Source: Ophiobolus disseminans
Lineage: Eukaryota > Ascomycota > Dothideomycetes > Pleosporales > Phaeosphaeriaceae
DNA: 64,000 bases
Assembly: GCA_010093685.1 (NCBI GenBank)
Contig: MU006233.1
Location: forward strand, 372,001 to 436,000
Reading direction: 5' to 3'
Shown: positions 22,534 to 34,073 of the stretch, piece after piece
Numbering within the stretch: the stretch's first letter is position 1
How the letters are laid out: every line of letters starts with the position of its first letter
Position numbers and translations under genes: made by a program
Notes under the pieces: generated by a model
Told to the model about the DNA's origin: nothing
Seen by the model: the letters and a program-made list of their open reading frames with translations, nothing else
Databases searched by the model: none

Positions 22534-23137
22534 TCACGTCTCCCTCCCATCAACCCAACTCGTACAATTAACACACCTCTTCGCCTTCTCACTAATATAC
22601 TTCCTACAAAACTTGCACTTGACCTGCTTCTTCACGATATTATCGTCCGTGCCCCTCGAATACGCGAGCGCAATAACCCACAGCGCAACCGCGATGCACA
22701 CAAACCGCAGTATCTTATCTAGAAATGACCCGTACGCGAATACCACCGCCCCGTCGTCGAGTGCTTGTGTAACCGTGTTGTATCCGCAAGAGATAGTGCT
22801 GTTATAGTGCGGGCCGTGCTTGAGGATGGCGAATTTCTCGGGCAGGTTCCGTGAGAGGAAGGGCAGGAGGGAGATTAGAGGCAGGAGGATGTCGGTTACG
22901 AGGGAGTTGGCGCAGGCGCTGAAGGCTGCGGCGAGGCTGGGTGGGTGTTAGTATCTTGAAGTATGCAGTGTTGTGAGTGGTAGCAATGTGGGCATACATC
23001 AGTCCGACGGCGACTTCAAGCACGTTGTCGCGCAGGGCGAAGTTGCTGAAGCTGTCCCACGCGTGAGTGGTGCGTTGGCGCACGCCGCGCTCGGCGTCGT
23101 GGAGGTATTCCTGCGTATTTTCGTCAAGGCGGGGCAT
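22534..23137 (-). CDS. MscL-type large-conductance mechanosensitive channel
   Basis: Two exons, 23137-22998 and 22936-22534, encode 180 aa; the 61-bp intron has a GTATGC donor. The join gives NVLEVAVGL-I-LAAAFSACANSL, the first helix of MscL-like channels. The short N-terminal helix (WDSFSNFALRDNVLEVAVG) matches the family's FAMRGNVVDLAVG pattern. A second hydrophobic helix (ILRFVCIAVALWVIALAY) follows an extracellular loop containing PHYNSTISCGYNT. The cytoplasmic tail has two CxxC pairs (CKFC-x10-CVNC), like a small zinc ribbon. Known role of the family: a tension-gated membrane pore releasing solutes on hypo-osmotic shock, homopentameric in bacteria. Fungal homologues are less studied. Confidence 0.8.
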
Positions 23138-23402
23138 TTTGACGTGTTCGGGGGTGTGGAGGCTTCAGTGTGAGGTCTGTTTGTGAGGAGTGAGTTTGGG
23201 GTTGAAGCTTGAACTGGGATTCGCGTGAGGTGGTACGTCATCTATTCACCGCGACGCGCCGTGCTTGGGCCAATCATGATGAAGTGCCTACAGAAGGTGA
23301 AATGTTCACGACTTGTACTTCTAACACTTCTAACGTTAGATCTTTCATTTCTTACAGATGGAGCATGCCAGTTGTTCTTGCTGCTTCTTATTTCGAGGTA
23401 GC

Positions 23403-24512
23403 CTACGCTCCACCGTCCCGTCCACTCAACATCGCACCCCTCTTCCGCATCCTCTCCTCAACCATGCGCCTACTATACTTCGTCCCATTCCCACCCTCAC
23501 CCACAACCAATCCCCCAATCTTATCAAACACCAACTCAGTATACGTGTTGCTCGGCGAAGTGTAATCCATTGTAAAGACACTAACACTCACACCACCACC
23601 AGCAACAACCCACGTCTCTCCCGGCAAACTCAAGTCGCCGTTGTACGCCGCATTAATGCCCGCAGCCACGGGATCGACGTTGTCCCAATCGAACAGCCCG
23701 GTGGTTTCGTTGTACACGGCAACGTCGGTGTTGGCGTTGCCTGTCAGGCGCGTCTTGATAATGGGTGGTGTAGTGCCATTGACGAGCGTGGGGATGTTGA
23801 CGTTGACGCCGTAGCCAAGCGGTAGAACCGCCTGACCATCCATCGTATTCTCAATAAACTCATTTACGACTTCGAAGGACACTTGAGCCGCCAGCACAGC
23901 AGGGTGCGACGCTCCTGTTACGTTGAAGTACGGCACCGCTCTGTTACTCGCACTGATGGCGATACCAGGAATCGAGCGCGAAATCGCAGCGAAAGTAGCG
24001 CCAACCGTACCGCTCAGACCCATCACAAACGCACCCAGATTGGTGCCATAGTTAGGCCCCGCGACGAAGAGGTCGGCAGTTTGCTTCCATTCAGGATAGT
24101 ACCGCGGGAGCACCCAGTCGAGCGCAACGAAGGTGCAGGCCGCGGGCGTGCCGTCGTAGTACCATATATCTTGAGACGAGTTGTCGCGGCCGACTGACGG
24201 GGCGCCGGCGGGGATGAGGTTGTATTGCGATGGGATGGTGAGGTTTGCGGTTTCGGACCAGATTACTGTTCCGCCTTTGCCGGATTGTTGTTGGGCGGGC
24301 GCGACGACGACGACTTGCGAGGTGTTAGTATTGTGGTCTTGGGAGGGAGGGTGGATTGTACCTTCATGTCCTGCGTCGACTAGGAGTTTGTATAATTCCC
24401 TGAGATTTCCACTGCCGAAGCCATCGTCGTTGCCCATGAGGATTTTCAGCGCATCTGCTGTAGAGGCAAGGCCCAGCGCTGCGGTAAGCGCGGTGTAGCT
24501 TGAAAGACGCAT
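23403..24512 (-). CDS. secreted SurE-like 5'-nucleotidase / acid phosphatase
   Basis: Two exons, 24512-24362 and 24313-23403, encode 353 aa. The 48-bp intron contains a perfect TACTAAC branch site and is 3n in length, so a naive open frame runs through it. Splicing gives AGHEVVVVAPAQQQSGKGGT, the conserved SurE block. Residues 1-21 are a signal peptide. The metal-binding NDDG motif is at residues 28-31. FVAGPNYGTNLG and ISGTVGATFAA-like blocks and a C-terminal dimerisation-type region follow. Family reaction: metal-dependent hydrolysis of nucleoside monophosphates and related phosphoesters. The signal peptide and several N-glycosylation sequons (NVT, NGT, NET) point to a secreted or wall enzyme. 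Confidence 0.82.
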   Translation of the reverse strand: MRLSSYTALTAALGLASTADALKILMGNDDGFGSGNLRELYKLLVDAGHEGTIHPPSQDHNTNTSQVVVVAPAQQQSGKGGTVIWSETANLTIPSQYNLIPAGAPSVGRDNSSQDIWYYDGTPAACTFVALDWVLPRYYPEWKQTADLFVAGPNYGTNLGAFVMGLSGTVGATFAAISRSIPGIAISASNRAVPYFNVTGASHPAVLAAQVSFEVVNEFIENTMDGQAVLPLGYGVNVNIPTLVNGTTPPIIKTRLTGNANTDVAVYNETTGLFDWDNVDPVAAGINAAYNGDLSLPGETWVVAGGGVSVSVFTMDYTSPSNTYTELVFDKIGGLVVGEGGNGTKYSRRMVEERMRKRGAMLSGRDGGA

Positions 24513-25111
24513 GTTAACGATGAACCTGATTCGATTCAACAGCAGCGCAGCAAACCCTTCCCATCTCCCAAACGTCACTCTTTATACTTCTTCCCCATCA
24601 TCCGGCACATCACACCCGATATCTTTACCTTACCACAACCTACGTCAACCTCCGCGCCTCCCATGCCGACAATCGCTGCAGGAACAGCACTAGAACCAAA
24701 GATTAGGGATTAGGACGTCCCAAAGGTAGATTTACCTGGATGCTGATAGGGCATTGATAAAGAAGACGGGAAGTGCGTAGGTTGCGGAGTAGACTAGGAA
24801 GAAGTAGGAAGGAGAGCACGCGAGCAGGGTGACGGAGGTCGGCGGTGGCACGAGTCAAACGCCGAGTCAGCACAGGCATTAGAGATTGGAGATGTCCAGT
24901 GGCTGAGAGTTGTTTGAGGAATGAGGACCTGTAAAGAGCACTGAAAAGAATGTAAGGGAGTAGATTACAAGACTTGTTGGTGGCATATTCCACGTAGAAC
25001 TTTCAAGTATAGCAAAAGGTTGTGCATGCCACTCCCATCAATACCTCAATCCCCAAACACACACCCATAAACGCCACAATCCAAGGGTATAAACCAACCT
25101 CTCCACCCCTC
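24513..25111. other. intergenic
   Basis: 600 bp holding the promoter of the SurE-like gene and the 3' flank of SPT8. No gene recognised. Confidence 0.4.
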
Positions 25112-27207
25112 CTAACTTCCAATCCCAATCTCATACCCCAGCAAAACCTCCGTCGTACTGCCCTCCCATCCACGGTTCCCCCCCGTCGAAATCATAAAGT
25201 TGCACGTCGGATCGAGGTACAACTGCGAGATGACGCCCGTTCTATGGCCGGGGACAATCAGGAACGGGACTGCTGCGCCTTTTACGCCTGCTTCTTGTTT
25301 TTCCTGCTGGGAGAGGTCGTATAGGCGGAGGATGTCGTAGGATGCGCTGGGCATGTTAGTAACGGTCATGTATATTGTAGAAATATATGGATGGAGACTT
25401 ACCAGATCAAATGCTTTCCATTCGGCATCGTTCGCACGGCGCTGACGGGGCCGCTCACACTCGGGAATCTGAATGTTCGTCTGGGTTCGCGCAGACCTTT
25501 GTGTAAGCTGTATTCATCGACTGTACCGTTTCGGCGCCCGGCGTAGATGAAGTTCCCGTCGGGCGACCAGCAGGCGTTCATGCACCAGGGAGGCGTGTTG
25601 TGCGCTGGGAGGATGCGCGCGACGGGATTCGATTGCCGGCGGTCCCAGATGCGTAGGGTGCCGTCGATGGAGGCGTTGAGGAATGTGGTTTCGGAGGATA
25701 TGGGCTGGTCTGCTTGTCCTTCGGAGGTTATGGCGGACTTCTCGGTGTCTTCGGCTTTGGGGAGGCCGTTGGGGATGATTGTGGACTGCGAGTCTGTGGT
25801 GCCGTTTGTTATAGGGTTGCTTTGCGCTTGGGCTGGTGGCTCTTTGACAGCTTCATCGGACGGATGTTGTGGTGCCTGTACGGGCCCGCCCATATCCATC
25901 ATGTCAAGGTCCCCTTGGCCGTCTTCGTCCGCTTGTTGTATGCCATTTGCGATGGCTCTTGAAAACTCATCATCGTCGTCGCCGAACGAGGGCAGAGCAG
26001 ATGAGGGGTTGTTTTCCTGGCCGTCGCCAAACAATGAGTCCTTGTCACCAAAGAGCGAGTCGTCGGGCGAACCTTGTGCGTCTTCATTGCCTTCGTCCTT
26101 GACTTGGGCAGGGCGAGCCGCATCTGTGCCGTTGGTGGCGCTGCCGTTCGCTCTCGGGCGTGCGGCGTTGTTGGAGGAAAAGGTGCCATTGGTGCTTGAC
26201 AGCGTCTCTGTCTCTTGTGGGATAGGTAGTGTTGAGAGCGGCCGTTGTTCTATAGCTGAGATCTGACTACCACTCGTTTCAAATCTTCTCTTCACCTGGC
26301 CGGTGTTCAAATCCCAGTCGTTGATGGTCTTGTCCCAACTGCCGCTCAGTACTGACAGCTCGTCCTGCGCCAATGTTAAGACAGAAACGGCGGAGGTGTG
26401 TCCCTTTAGAGTGTGTATCCGCTTGCCCTCCTCATGCCGAACCGACTGCAGGTTGATGCCGCCCGACTCCACGCCCGACAACAGCCACAGCGACTGGTGG
26501 TGTACAGCTAGGGAGTACACGGAAGACAGACTTTCCGAGGCCCCAGAGGTGTCCTCGTTCTCCCAGTACGACAGCAACACGCCCGCCTTTGTGACCGAGT
26601 CGACGAAGGGGTGTCGCTGCGCCACGGTAAGGGCAAGCTTTCCGTTGGCCGTGTCCACCCAGTTGAACTTGCGTATGTATCCGTCCGCGCCGCCGCTGAA
26701 GATCCACCGCATATCTGGCGTCGCAGTAATGGCGTTGATGGAGGTGCTGTGCGGCGCCGCTATGGTGGGGATGATGTCGTATACGGGGGCATTGAGGGCT
26801 TCCTGGCGCACGCTGGGTCTGAAGGGCAGGTTGCCGAGGACGCCTGCTGCCGCCGCCGCATGAGGGCTGGGGGATGTGCGGGTGACGGCGGGGTTCGCGT
26901 CGGACGGCCCTGGTGTTCCCCCATTGGGGAGACTGCCTCGCGGTCGCTGTGAAGGGCTGTCGGGCTCGTCCTGGTCTTGGTCTTGGTCCTGGTCGTCGTC
27001 GTCGTTATCGCCGTCCGCATCGTCATCGTCGTTGTCGCCCTCGTCTGCATCATCGCCCTCGTCTTCCTCGTCTACGTCCATGGCATCGCCCTCCTCGGCC
27101 TCATCCTCCTCCTCGGCGGAGCCTGCGCGGCGCTGTTAGCTTGATGCCGGGGGATGCTGCGAGAAGCGTGTACTGTTGCCATTATCGAAGTCATCCTCCT
27201 CGTTCAT
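25112..27207 (-). CDS. SPT8: SAGA complex subunit Spt8 (WD40 protein)
   Basis: Three exons, 27207-27174, 27122-25403 and 25346-25112, encode 662 aa. Intron 1 is 51 bp with an AGCTAAC branch site; intron 2 is 56 bp with TACTAAC. The N-terminus is a long Asp/Glu tract including DQDQDQDE. WD40 repeats begin about residue 130 with ITATPDMRWIFSGGADGYIRKFNW, followed by the Spt8-typical VYSLAVHHQSLWLLSG, GGINLQSVRHEEGKRI, HTSAVSVLTLAQDE and SGSWDKTINDWDL. A low-complexity acidic insert precedes the final repeats (NASIDGTLRIWDRR, SPDGNFIYAGRRNGTVDEY, HLICASYDILRLYD). Spt8 is a yeast SAGA subunit that contacts TBP and tunes TBP delivery to promoters. Nuclear. Confidence 0.88.
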
Positions 27208-28327
27208 GATGTCTTGATACGACCAGCGGCATATGCGCAGATATCACAGCAATGCGAGCACTGGTATGACTATTCTTGGCAACAGCGCTGTGCATGCGCC
27301 GTCGCGTTGTCACGAGCTTGAGCTCGGCGTGCAAGGGCGCCATCTCCACACGCGGGCGGCGGGCCGCATTGCGCCTCGACTTGTCCGACCCATGAGCATG
27401 TCTTCCACTTCGACACATCCACACATCTGCTCGCCTTTCGGTTGCCTACATCGTCCTGGAGACTGTATCTAACATGTCATCCGACCGCAGTTGTAGTGAG
27501 CGAGTCACGCTTCTCCGGGGAAAGCCGTCTTTCCGCCGAGCAGTCTTTTCGGACACAGAACATAAGTAACATGATTATTACGGCATGGCTCTTGCCGTGC
27601 ATTCTTTACTAAGAGCAGAAGATAGAAAAGAACGATAGCCAGGTCTGGACGCCCCACACGCATCTAGACATGGCGTCGATGTGCATTTCGGCGCAAACAA
27701 CGAGGCATGCCCGCAAGACGGATCCCAACAGCAAACAACAAAGCACGATGCAGGCACATGTACACAGACGTGTGCCCCATATCTTTCTGTCTTGATTATG
27801 CTCGAGTAAACGCTTGTACCCGACTGCTGTCGCTTCTAGGCAAGACTTTTGCATGTCTTGCAATGTCTCAGCACAGCAGGCTTTGGAGCCCTGATGAGGA
27901 CAGCTTTCAGACCGAGTATCTTTTTACAGGTTGCTAGAGCCATATCAGTGCCGAGATACAGCATTATGTACATCAACCTTACGCCACCGTGTTGCCCGCC
28001 AAACTCCATCACACTTCGTCCTTCTGCAGAGAGCTTCCCCCGTTTGTATATACTGACCGCCTTTTCCCATCCCAAGATTATCTGTCGCACATCTCCCTAG
28101 CCGTCTCCACTTTCACCGTCACGTCATGTGCGTTTGTTGTGTTCCGGTCGCGCTCGCGCTCGCGGAAGGCGCGACCTGTTGTCGACGTGACCTGGGATTT
28201 CTTCTCCACGTGCCCCTCAGCTTTCTGCACCAGCACCCCCATTCTTTTCGGCTCTGCGTGCGTTCCAAGTCGTATATGCTAGACATTCATTGCACACCTC
28301 GCATTGCCCTTCGGCCTACCAACAACC
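27208..28327. other. divergent intergenic region, 1.1 kb
   Basis: Shared upstream region of SPT8 (minus) and the helicase gene (plus). No additional gene supported; frames here are short and compositionally random. Confidence 0.4.
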
Positions 28328-31300
28328 ATGGCGAGAGGCAATCGCAATCGCCAACACAAGCGCAATCAGTGGGAACCGCGCAATGCGGCAGCAACTGCAC
28401 CCTTTTTCAGTCAGACAACCAATGCTTCCGCAAGCCTTGCCGGTCCTAAGCACGATGGTAAGTGTGTTCCACAAACTGCTTCACTGAGATAGCCTGTCTC
28501 TCGAGGCTGTCCCTTCCTTCCCCACCACCCACACTGTCACAAACTTCAACTTCAACTCATTCACATCGGCTCTCAAACATGCGTATTGCTCACGCAGTCA
28601 AAGATGGCGAGTTTAACGCGCATCTTACGGAGCGATTCGGTCGCACTTCGCTCAGTGTCCACGAGGGCAGTTCCATCCCACATGACGATATTCCAACATC
28701 AGCGCCCTCTCGTCTGAACAACGACATACGCAAGTACTTCGAACTCGCAAAGAAGCCCGTCACAGCTGGCGCGTGGATTGAGAAACCCGAGTTTCCTAGT
28801 CCGTCAGAGATTCTTCCGTGCGGCGACAGGTACGCCTTCGTTAGCAACGACGAGGCGCTGGTCGACGTCGGTGAGCGGATCCGCCCCCATAAACCTGAGG
28901 GCGCCTACGAGAACAACGACGACTATCTTGGAACCAAGTACGAGCTGCTGAGGGAGGACACCATCCGGCCGTTGCGCAAGGCAGTCGCAGAGGTCCGCAA
29001 GTCACCATTCAAAGACGAAGCCGAGTACGACAACCACAGCATCGGCATCTACGACCCCGTCTATATCACCAGCTTAGTTTTCAGCCCTCGCGGTCTAGCT
29101 ACACGTGTAGCCTTCTCATTGAGCCGCGTGAAGAAGCACATTCGATGGAGTCAGTCCAAGAGGTTGATAACGGGCAGCTTGGTAGCACTGTCGCCCACAG
29201 ACGATGCCTTCCGCACCACTTGTATCCTTGCCACTGTCGCTGCCCGGCCGCTCTCTGCTTTAGAACAGAACCCGCCTGAGATTGACCTCTTCTTTGCTCG
29301 GCCGGAAGATCAACAAATCGATCCAATGAAGAAGTGGATGATGGTTGAGTGCCGTGAAAGCTTCTTCGAGGCCAGTAGGCACACGTTGCTAGCTTTACAG
29401 CACCTCATGCGCGAGCCGTTTCCACTCTCAGAGCATCTAGTCGAAGCAAAGCAAGGGGTGGGGCCTCCTGCATACATCCAGCACAATCCTTACATGAACT
29501 TGAGCTCTCTTGTTAGTATGGAAGAGAGTGGAAATTTTGAGAACGTCAATGTGCTCGAGGAGTGGCCTGCCCCGTCACTGCTGTCACTGGACAGGTCTCA
29601 GAGCAAAGCCCTGCAGAGTATGCTTACTCGCAAGCTCGCCGTTGTGCAAGGACCGCCAGGTACCGGGAAAACTCACGTGAGCGTTGTGATGCTCAAAGTT
29701 CAACGAGACAATCTGAGGAAGAATGATCCGCCTATCATCATCACCGCGCAAACAAATCACGCCGTTGACCAGATCCTACGACACACGAAGGAATTTGAGC
29801 CCAACTTTGTCCGCCTCGGGGGACGAAGTAAAGATCCAGAGATTAAGAAGCGCACTTTGTTCGAAGTTCGGTCCACCGTTCCGCAACAGAAGCAGCCTGG
29901 CAGCCTGAAGGTGCAAGCGATCATTGCCATGCGGAAGCTCACGAACAACTGTTCGCTGCTCCTGGCACCCCTGGAAGCCAACAAGCCACCGCTAGACCAT
30001 CGCGTTCTGTTGAGATTAGGTCTCATCACAGAGGACCAGGCTAAGTCGCTGGAAATCGAGTCCCAGAATTCTATGGGAATGACGCAAGAGGACAACACCG
30101 GTGTGTTGATAGAACAGTGGCTGGGTAGATATCTTGTCCGATGTCATCGACCGAGTCAGCCCGACGACTATGGTTGGGGATTCGAGGAAGAAGACTTCGA
30201 GGTTGAACAACTGGAAGAACTCGAGGCCGAAGCTGTCACCCGGGACGACGACGATATTGAAGCACTTCGTGGGGACGTATTTCTCCTCAGCGATAATTAT
30301 GTCGGAAAAGGTGGCTCACCACGAACCTCGACTGCCATTCGCGAGCTACTCCGCACGACGAGCGATCTTGCAGAGATCCCTGCTTGCGACCGTGGTGCCA
30401 TCTATAATTACTTCAAACACGAAGTCAAGACGTTCGTCCTCGATGAAGTGCGGAAGGTCGCGAAAGAGTACGAGCAGGCTGTGCTCCAGCGAAAGGTGGG
30501 TATGTGGGAAGAGGACGTCCGTATCCTCGGCCAGCAGCGCATCATCGGCTGCACGACAACTGGTCTGTCCAAGTACCGTGCCCTCATATCCGCGCTTCGT
30601 CCTCGTACTATTCTTGTCGAGGAAGCAGCCGAGACGATGGAAGCTCCGGTCACGGCTGCATGTTTCCCTTCGTTGGAACATCTGATCCTCGTTGGAGACC
30701 ATCAGCAACTGCGACCGCATACACAAGTGCATGCTTTCGAAGACGAGCCGTACTACCTAAATTTGAGCTTGTTCGAGCGACTCGTACAAAACAACGTCGA
30801 TTTTAGCACCCTGACCAGACAGAGGCGCATGATTCCAGAAATCCGACGTCTGCTTGCACCAATCTACCGAAGCACACTGAAAGATCACGAGAGCGTGAAA
30901 GATGTTGCGAACCGACCGCCAGTCGAGGGTATGGGTGGCACCAATTCATACTTCTTTACCCACGAGTGGCCCGAGGCTTGTGATGGTAACATGTCTTGTT
31001 ACAATGAGCATGAAGGCGGCATGGTAGTAGGCTTCGTTGATTACTTGGTGCTGAACGGTGTCCAACCCTCAAAGATCACGCTTCTGACCTTCTACAACGG
31101 GCAGCGGAAATGCCTCATTCGGGAGCTTCATGGACACAAGAACCACGCAGCGTTTGCTGGTATCAAGGTTGTAACAGTAGATGGCTACCAGGGTGAAGAA
31201 AATGACATTGTCATCCTCAGCCTTGTCCGAAGCAACCGATATGGCGCCATCGGGTTTCTCGACTCTGAGAATCGTGCTTGCGTCGCTTTGTCACGAGCGA

Positions 31301-32175
31301 AGCGAGGCTTCTACGTCTTCGGAAACGCTGAGCAGCTCGCACGTGAGACCCGCGTATGGGCAGCTGTCGTTGAGATCATGTACGGTATCAAGACGAAGAC
31401 GATGGTGACTAACGATCAGACACGTCGCGTAGGATATTGTCTGCCGTTGATGTGCGACCCCCATCACCGCAAAGTCTGGATTCAAGAACCAGACGACTGG
31501 TCCTACATTCATGGAGGTTGTGACTTGTACTGCGGCGGTGTGCTTCCCTGTCAGCACAAGTGTCCTTACCGCTGCCACCCGTTTTCCCATGAGATGGTGA
31601 ACTGCATGATGCCGTGTAGTCGCCCGATGGACTGCGGGCACTCCTGTACAGCTCTTTGTAGTGATGCGTGCAGGTGTCAGGTGTGTGAGCGCCGTAACAA
31701 CGGTTCGCGATCGATGTTGAAGCAAGCCGCAAACGCTGGTGGCCTTCGCCAGCCACGAAACCTCAACAACACGACTTTCCAGACTCCTGCGAATCCTTGG
31801 CCGGCCCCGACGCCCTCCGCATACACTAGACCAGCTTCATCAAGGACGTTGGATAGCTCAAGCAGCACGACTGAGAAATGGCAAGCTTATGTCCGTGGCG
31901 GCGCTGCTGAGGACGACGCACAATATCTGCAAAAGGTACTAGATGAAAACGCGAAATATGGCGAGGACATTCGCGCTGGACCATCTTCCAAGAAGCTGGT
32001 CGAGGTATCGCCCGAGAAGAAGTCTGCTTCGAAGAACGCAAACTTGTTGATTGATCTTGATTTCAGCAGCCCTCACCAAACCAGAGTCTCATCCTCCCTC
32101 GCAAACTGCGCATCTCCGAAAGGCACGGTCAAGGGCAAGGGCAAGCTCGTTCCAATCCCGAACCTCCTTGATTGA
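28328..32175 (+). CDS. NFX1/ZNFX1-type SF1 RNA helicase, RNAi-associated (1235 aa)
   Basis: Two exons, 28328-28457 and 28598-32175; the 140-bp intron removes a stretch that would otherwise carry an out-of-frame start. Exon 1 begins MARGNRNRQHKRNQ, a basic head. SF1 motifs are visible: Walker A GPPGTGKT at 395-402, a Walker B variant LVEEAAE at about 716-722, VGDHQQLRP, LTRQRRM (LxxQYRM-like), VTVDGYQGEENDIVILS and LSRAKRGFYVFGN (about 939-952). A Cys/His-rich tail (about 1000-1080: GCDLYCGGVLPCQHKCPYRC, DCGHSCTALC) resembles NFX1-type zinc fingers. Family knowledge: relatives include fission yeast Hrr1 and animal ZNFX1, which act with RNA-dependent RNA polymerase or Argonaute in small-RNA silencing. 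The C-terminus is disordered and basic. Confidence 0.85.
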
Positions 32176-32425
32176 GCGTGGGTGGAAGCTTATGGCAGAA
32201 CGAGAGGCGTTTGGTGTGGTGGGAACTGGAGATATAGGTCATGGGTGTGATATTTCGCGGATGGCGCGAGCATGCCTCAAGGGTTCGTAGACTAAACATA
32301 CACTCGAGTATCTCGAATGAAGACGAGAACGATATTACAATTATGATTGTGACCAATCTATGGAACGACATCTAACGCGCAGGGTATCTCAAACACAATC
32401 CTCTCCTCCTTCAACCACCACCTTC

Positions 32426-33043
32426 TCACTCCCCATTCCCATCCATGCCAACCTCAAACACCTCGCCCACCAACTTCGCTACATCGCCGCCCATCGCTGC
32501 CAGTCCCTCTTTTATGCCTTCCACCGTCTGGGGCGCCAGCCGTCCCTTGCGCGAGTAGAAATCCACTCCCGCAGGCGTGAACAGTGTCTTTGCAAAATAC
32601 GTCACGACCCAGCTATTCCCCGTCCCTTCCTCGTCGCCGTAGCCCAGTATCTCCCATTTACTCGTCGCGATGGCAAGCCAGCCTTTCCCACGCCAGTTGT
32701 AGCCTAGACTTGCTTGTCCCTCCGCATTACCCCCCTCTGCACTCCCACCTCCATTTCCCTCCCCAGCCGTATCTGACACGTCAAACGGCGTGTCCACCCC
32801 ATGTATAGTTTTCGTCTTGTCGGAGCCGAGGGGCTGGTATGTTACTACGTCGTCTATTTTTGCTGGGGTGCTGGATGGAATGGGCGTGTAGGTTATTATG
32901 ACGTTGTGGTTCTTTTTCCACATTGGGAGCGTCGAGTGGGTTACGTGCCACGGCCCGGAGAGGAAGGACAGGCTGGGGGTGGGGATTGTGGGGGTGGGTT
33001 GTGTGGTGGGGAGGGAGGAGGGGGCGCGGAGGGGGAGGGGCAT
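32426..33043 (-). CDS. conserved fungal hypothetical, lipocalin-like pattern (205 aa)
   Basis: Single exon from ATG at 33043, ending 250 bp from the helicase stop (convergent). After a Pro/Thr-rich head it reads SFLSGPWHVTHSTLPMWKKN, ITYTPI, DDVVTYQ, KTIHGVDTPFDV, a Gly/Glu-rich insert, then YNWRGKGWLAIATSKWEILG and SWVVTYFAKTLFTPAGVDFY. The alternating beta-strand look with an early G-x-W recalls small beta-barrel (calycin/lipocalin-like) proteins, but this is inference. No signal peptide or membrane segment. The phrase TLFTPAGVDFYSRK is one I associate with a widespread ascomycete protein of unknown role. Confidence 0.65.
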   Translation of the reverse strand: MPLPLRAPSSLPTTQPTPTIPTPSLSFLSGPWHVTHSTLPMWKKNHNVIITYTPIPSSTPAKIDDVVTYQPLGSDKTKTIHGVDTPFDVSDTAGEGNGGGSAEGGNAEGQASLGYNWRGKGWLAIATSKWEILGYGDEEGTGNSWVVTYFAKTLFTPAGVDFYSRKGRLAPQTVEGIKEGLAAMGGDVAKLVGEVFEVGMDGNGE

Positions 33044-34073
33044 CGTGTGTGGTGGTGGGTTGGATGGGATATGGTGGCTTTGGGGACGAGGGCGGTGTTG
33101 TGGAGTTGGTGGGTTCGGTGGGTAGACGGTGGGTTCGAACGTCGAGAGTTACTTGTGGGCTTCGAAGGCTGATTGCGGAATCGGGGCTGTTCAGTGGTGG
33201 TGGGAGGTTGCGCAGGGCAGTGCGGTTGCGCTGAGTTCGATGAAGGGATGTCGTTTGCGATGACTAGAATGAGTCCGTGATCGATGAAATTAGAGATCAA
33301 GAGTTCGGGGGAAGTAGCAATTAGTCCAGCAAGAGTCCAGTATTATAATCTGCGCAGATGTCGAGTCCATCTCGAAGAAAAAGAGCATCGACAAGCGCGT
33401 CGCGCATCATAAGGCTGAAGTCTAAGATCGACCGGGATGACACGCAGCCGCACTAGCGCCGCCACTCCAAAAAACAGACCAGGGTCCATCAGCTTGACAT
33501 CACCACCCCTTCGTCCCACCCACAATCACAGCAGCAAACTCGCCATCCCGGCAGCCGCAAGACAAACGTGAACGCGCCTGCCAACGGTTCTCCTCGACCC
33601 GTTCTGGCTAATCGCCCAACCAAGACACCCCCATGTTTCGGTTCTGTGTCGGCCTGCTCGGCTGGGCGGCTGACGACGCATGAGACGCGAAAGCGTCTGG
33701 AGGCTGTGTACTGCTCCACTCATTTGGTCAACATGCGGATGTGCTGGTGACGGATAGCCACACGATTACGAGCTGTGCGTGGCCACTTCGCCCAGATGTT
33801 TCTATATGCGTCTTGGTTGCGCTGGGTGAGACGGTAGAGGTATATGAGTGTGTTGGTGCCCTTGTCGTTTGTGGCTTTTACTTTGGTATATTCTTCTTTC
33901 GCTGCTTTGTGTGTCTGACGTTTTACTTTCAATCGTTTGAGTTGTTCGTTGTTCACTGTCGCTTCATAGCAATTTAGTTGTTCTTTCTGACGTTCACGAC
34001 TTACGACTTTCGAAATACACGCTCAGCTACCAAGTCGAACTACGAGGCTGGCTATCGACAAAGACACACCACC
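33044..34073. other. divergent intergenic region
   Basis: 1 kb upstream of two divergent genes. The left part is G-rich on the plus strand (about 32960-33130). Pyrimidine-rich leader just before 34074. No gene supported. Confidence 0.4.
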
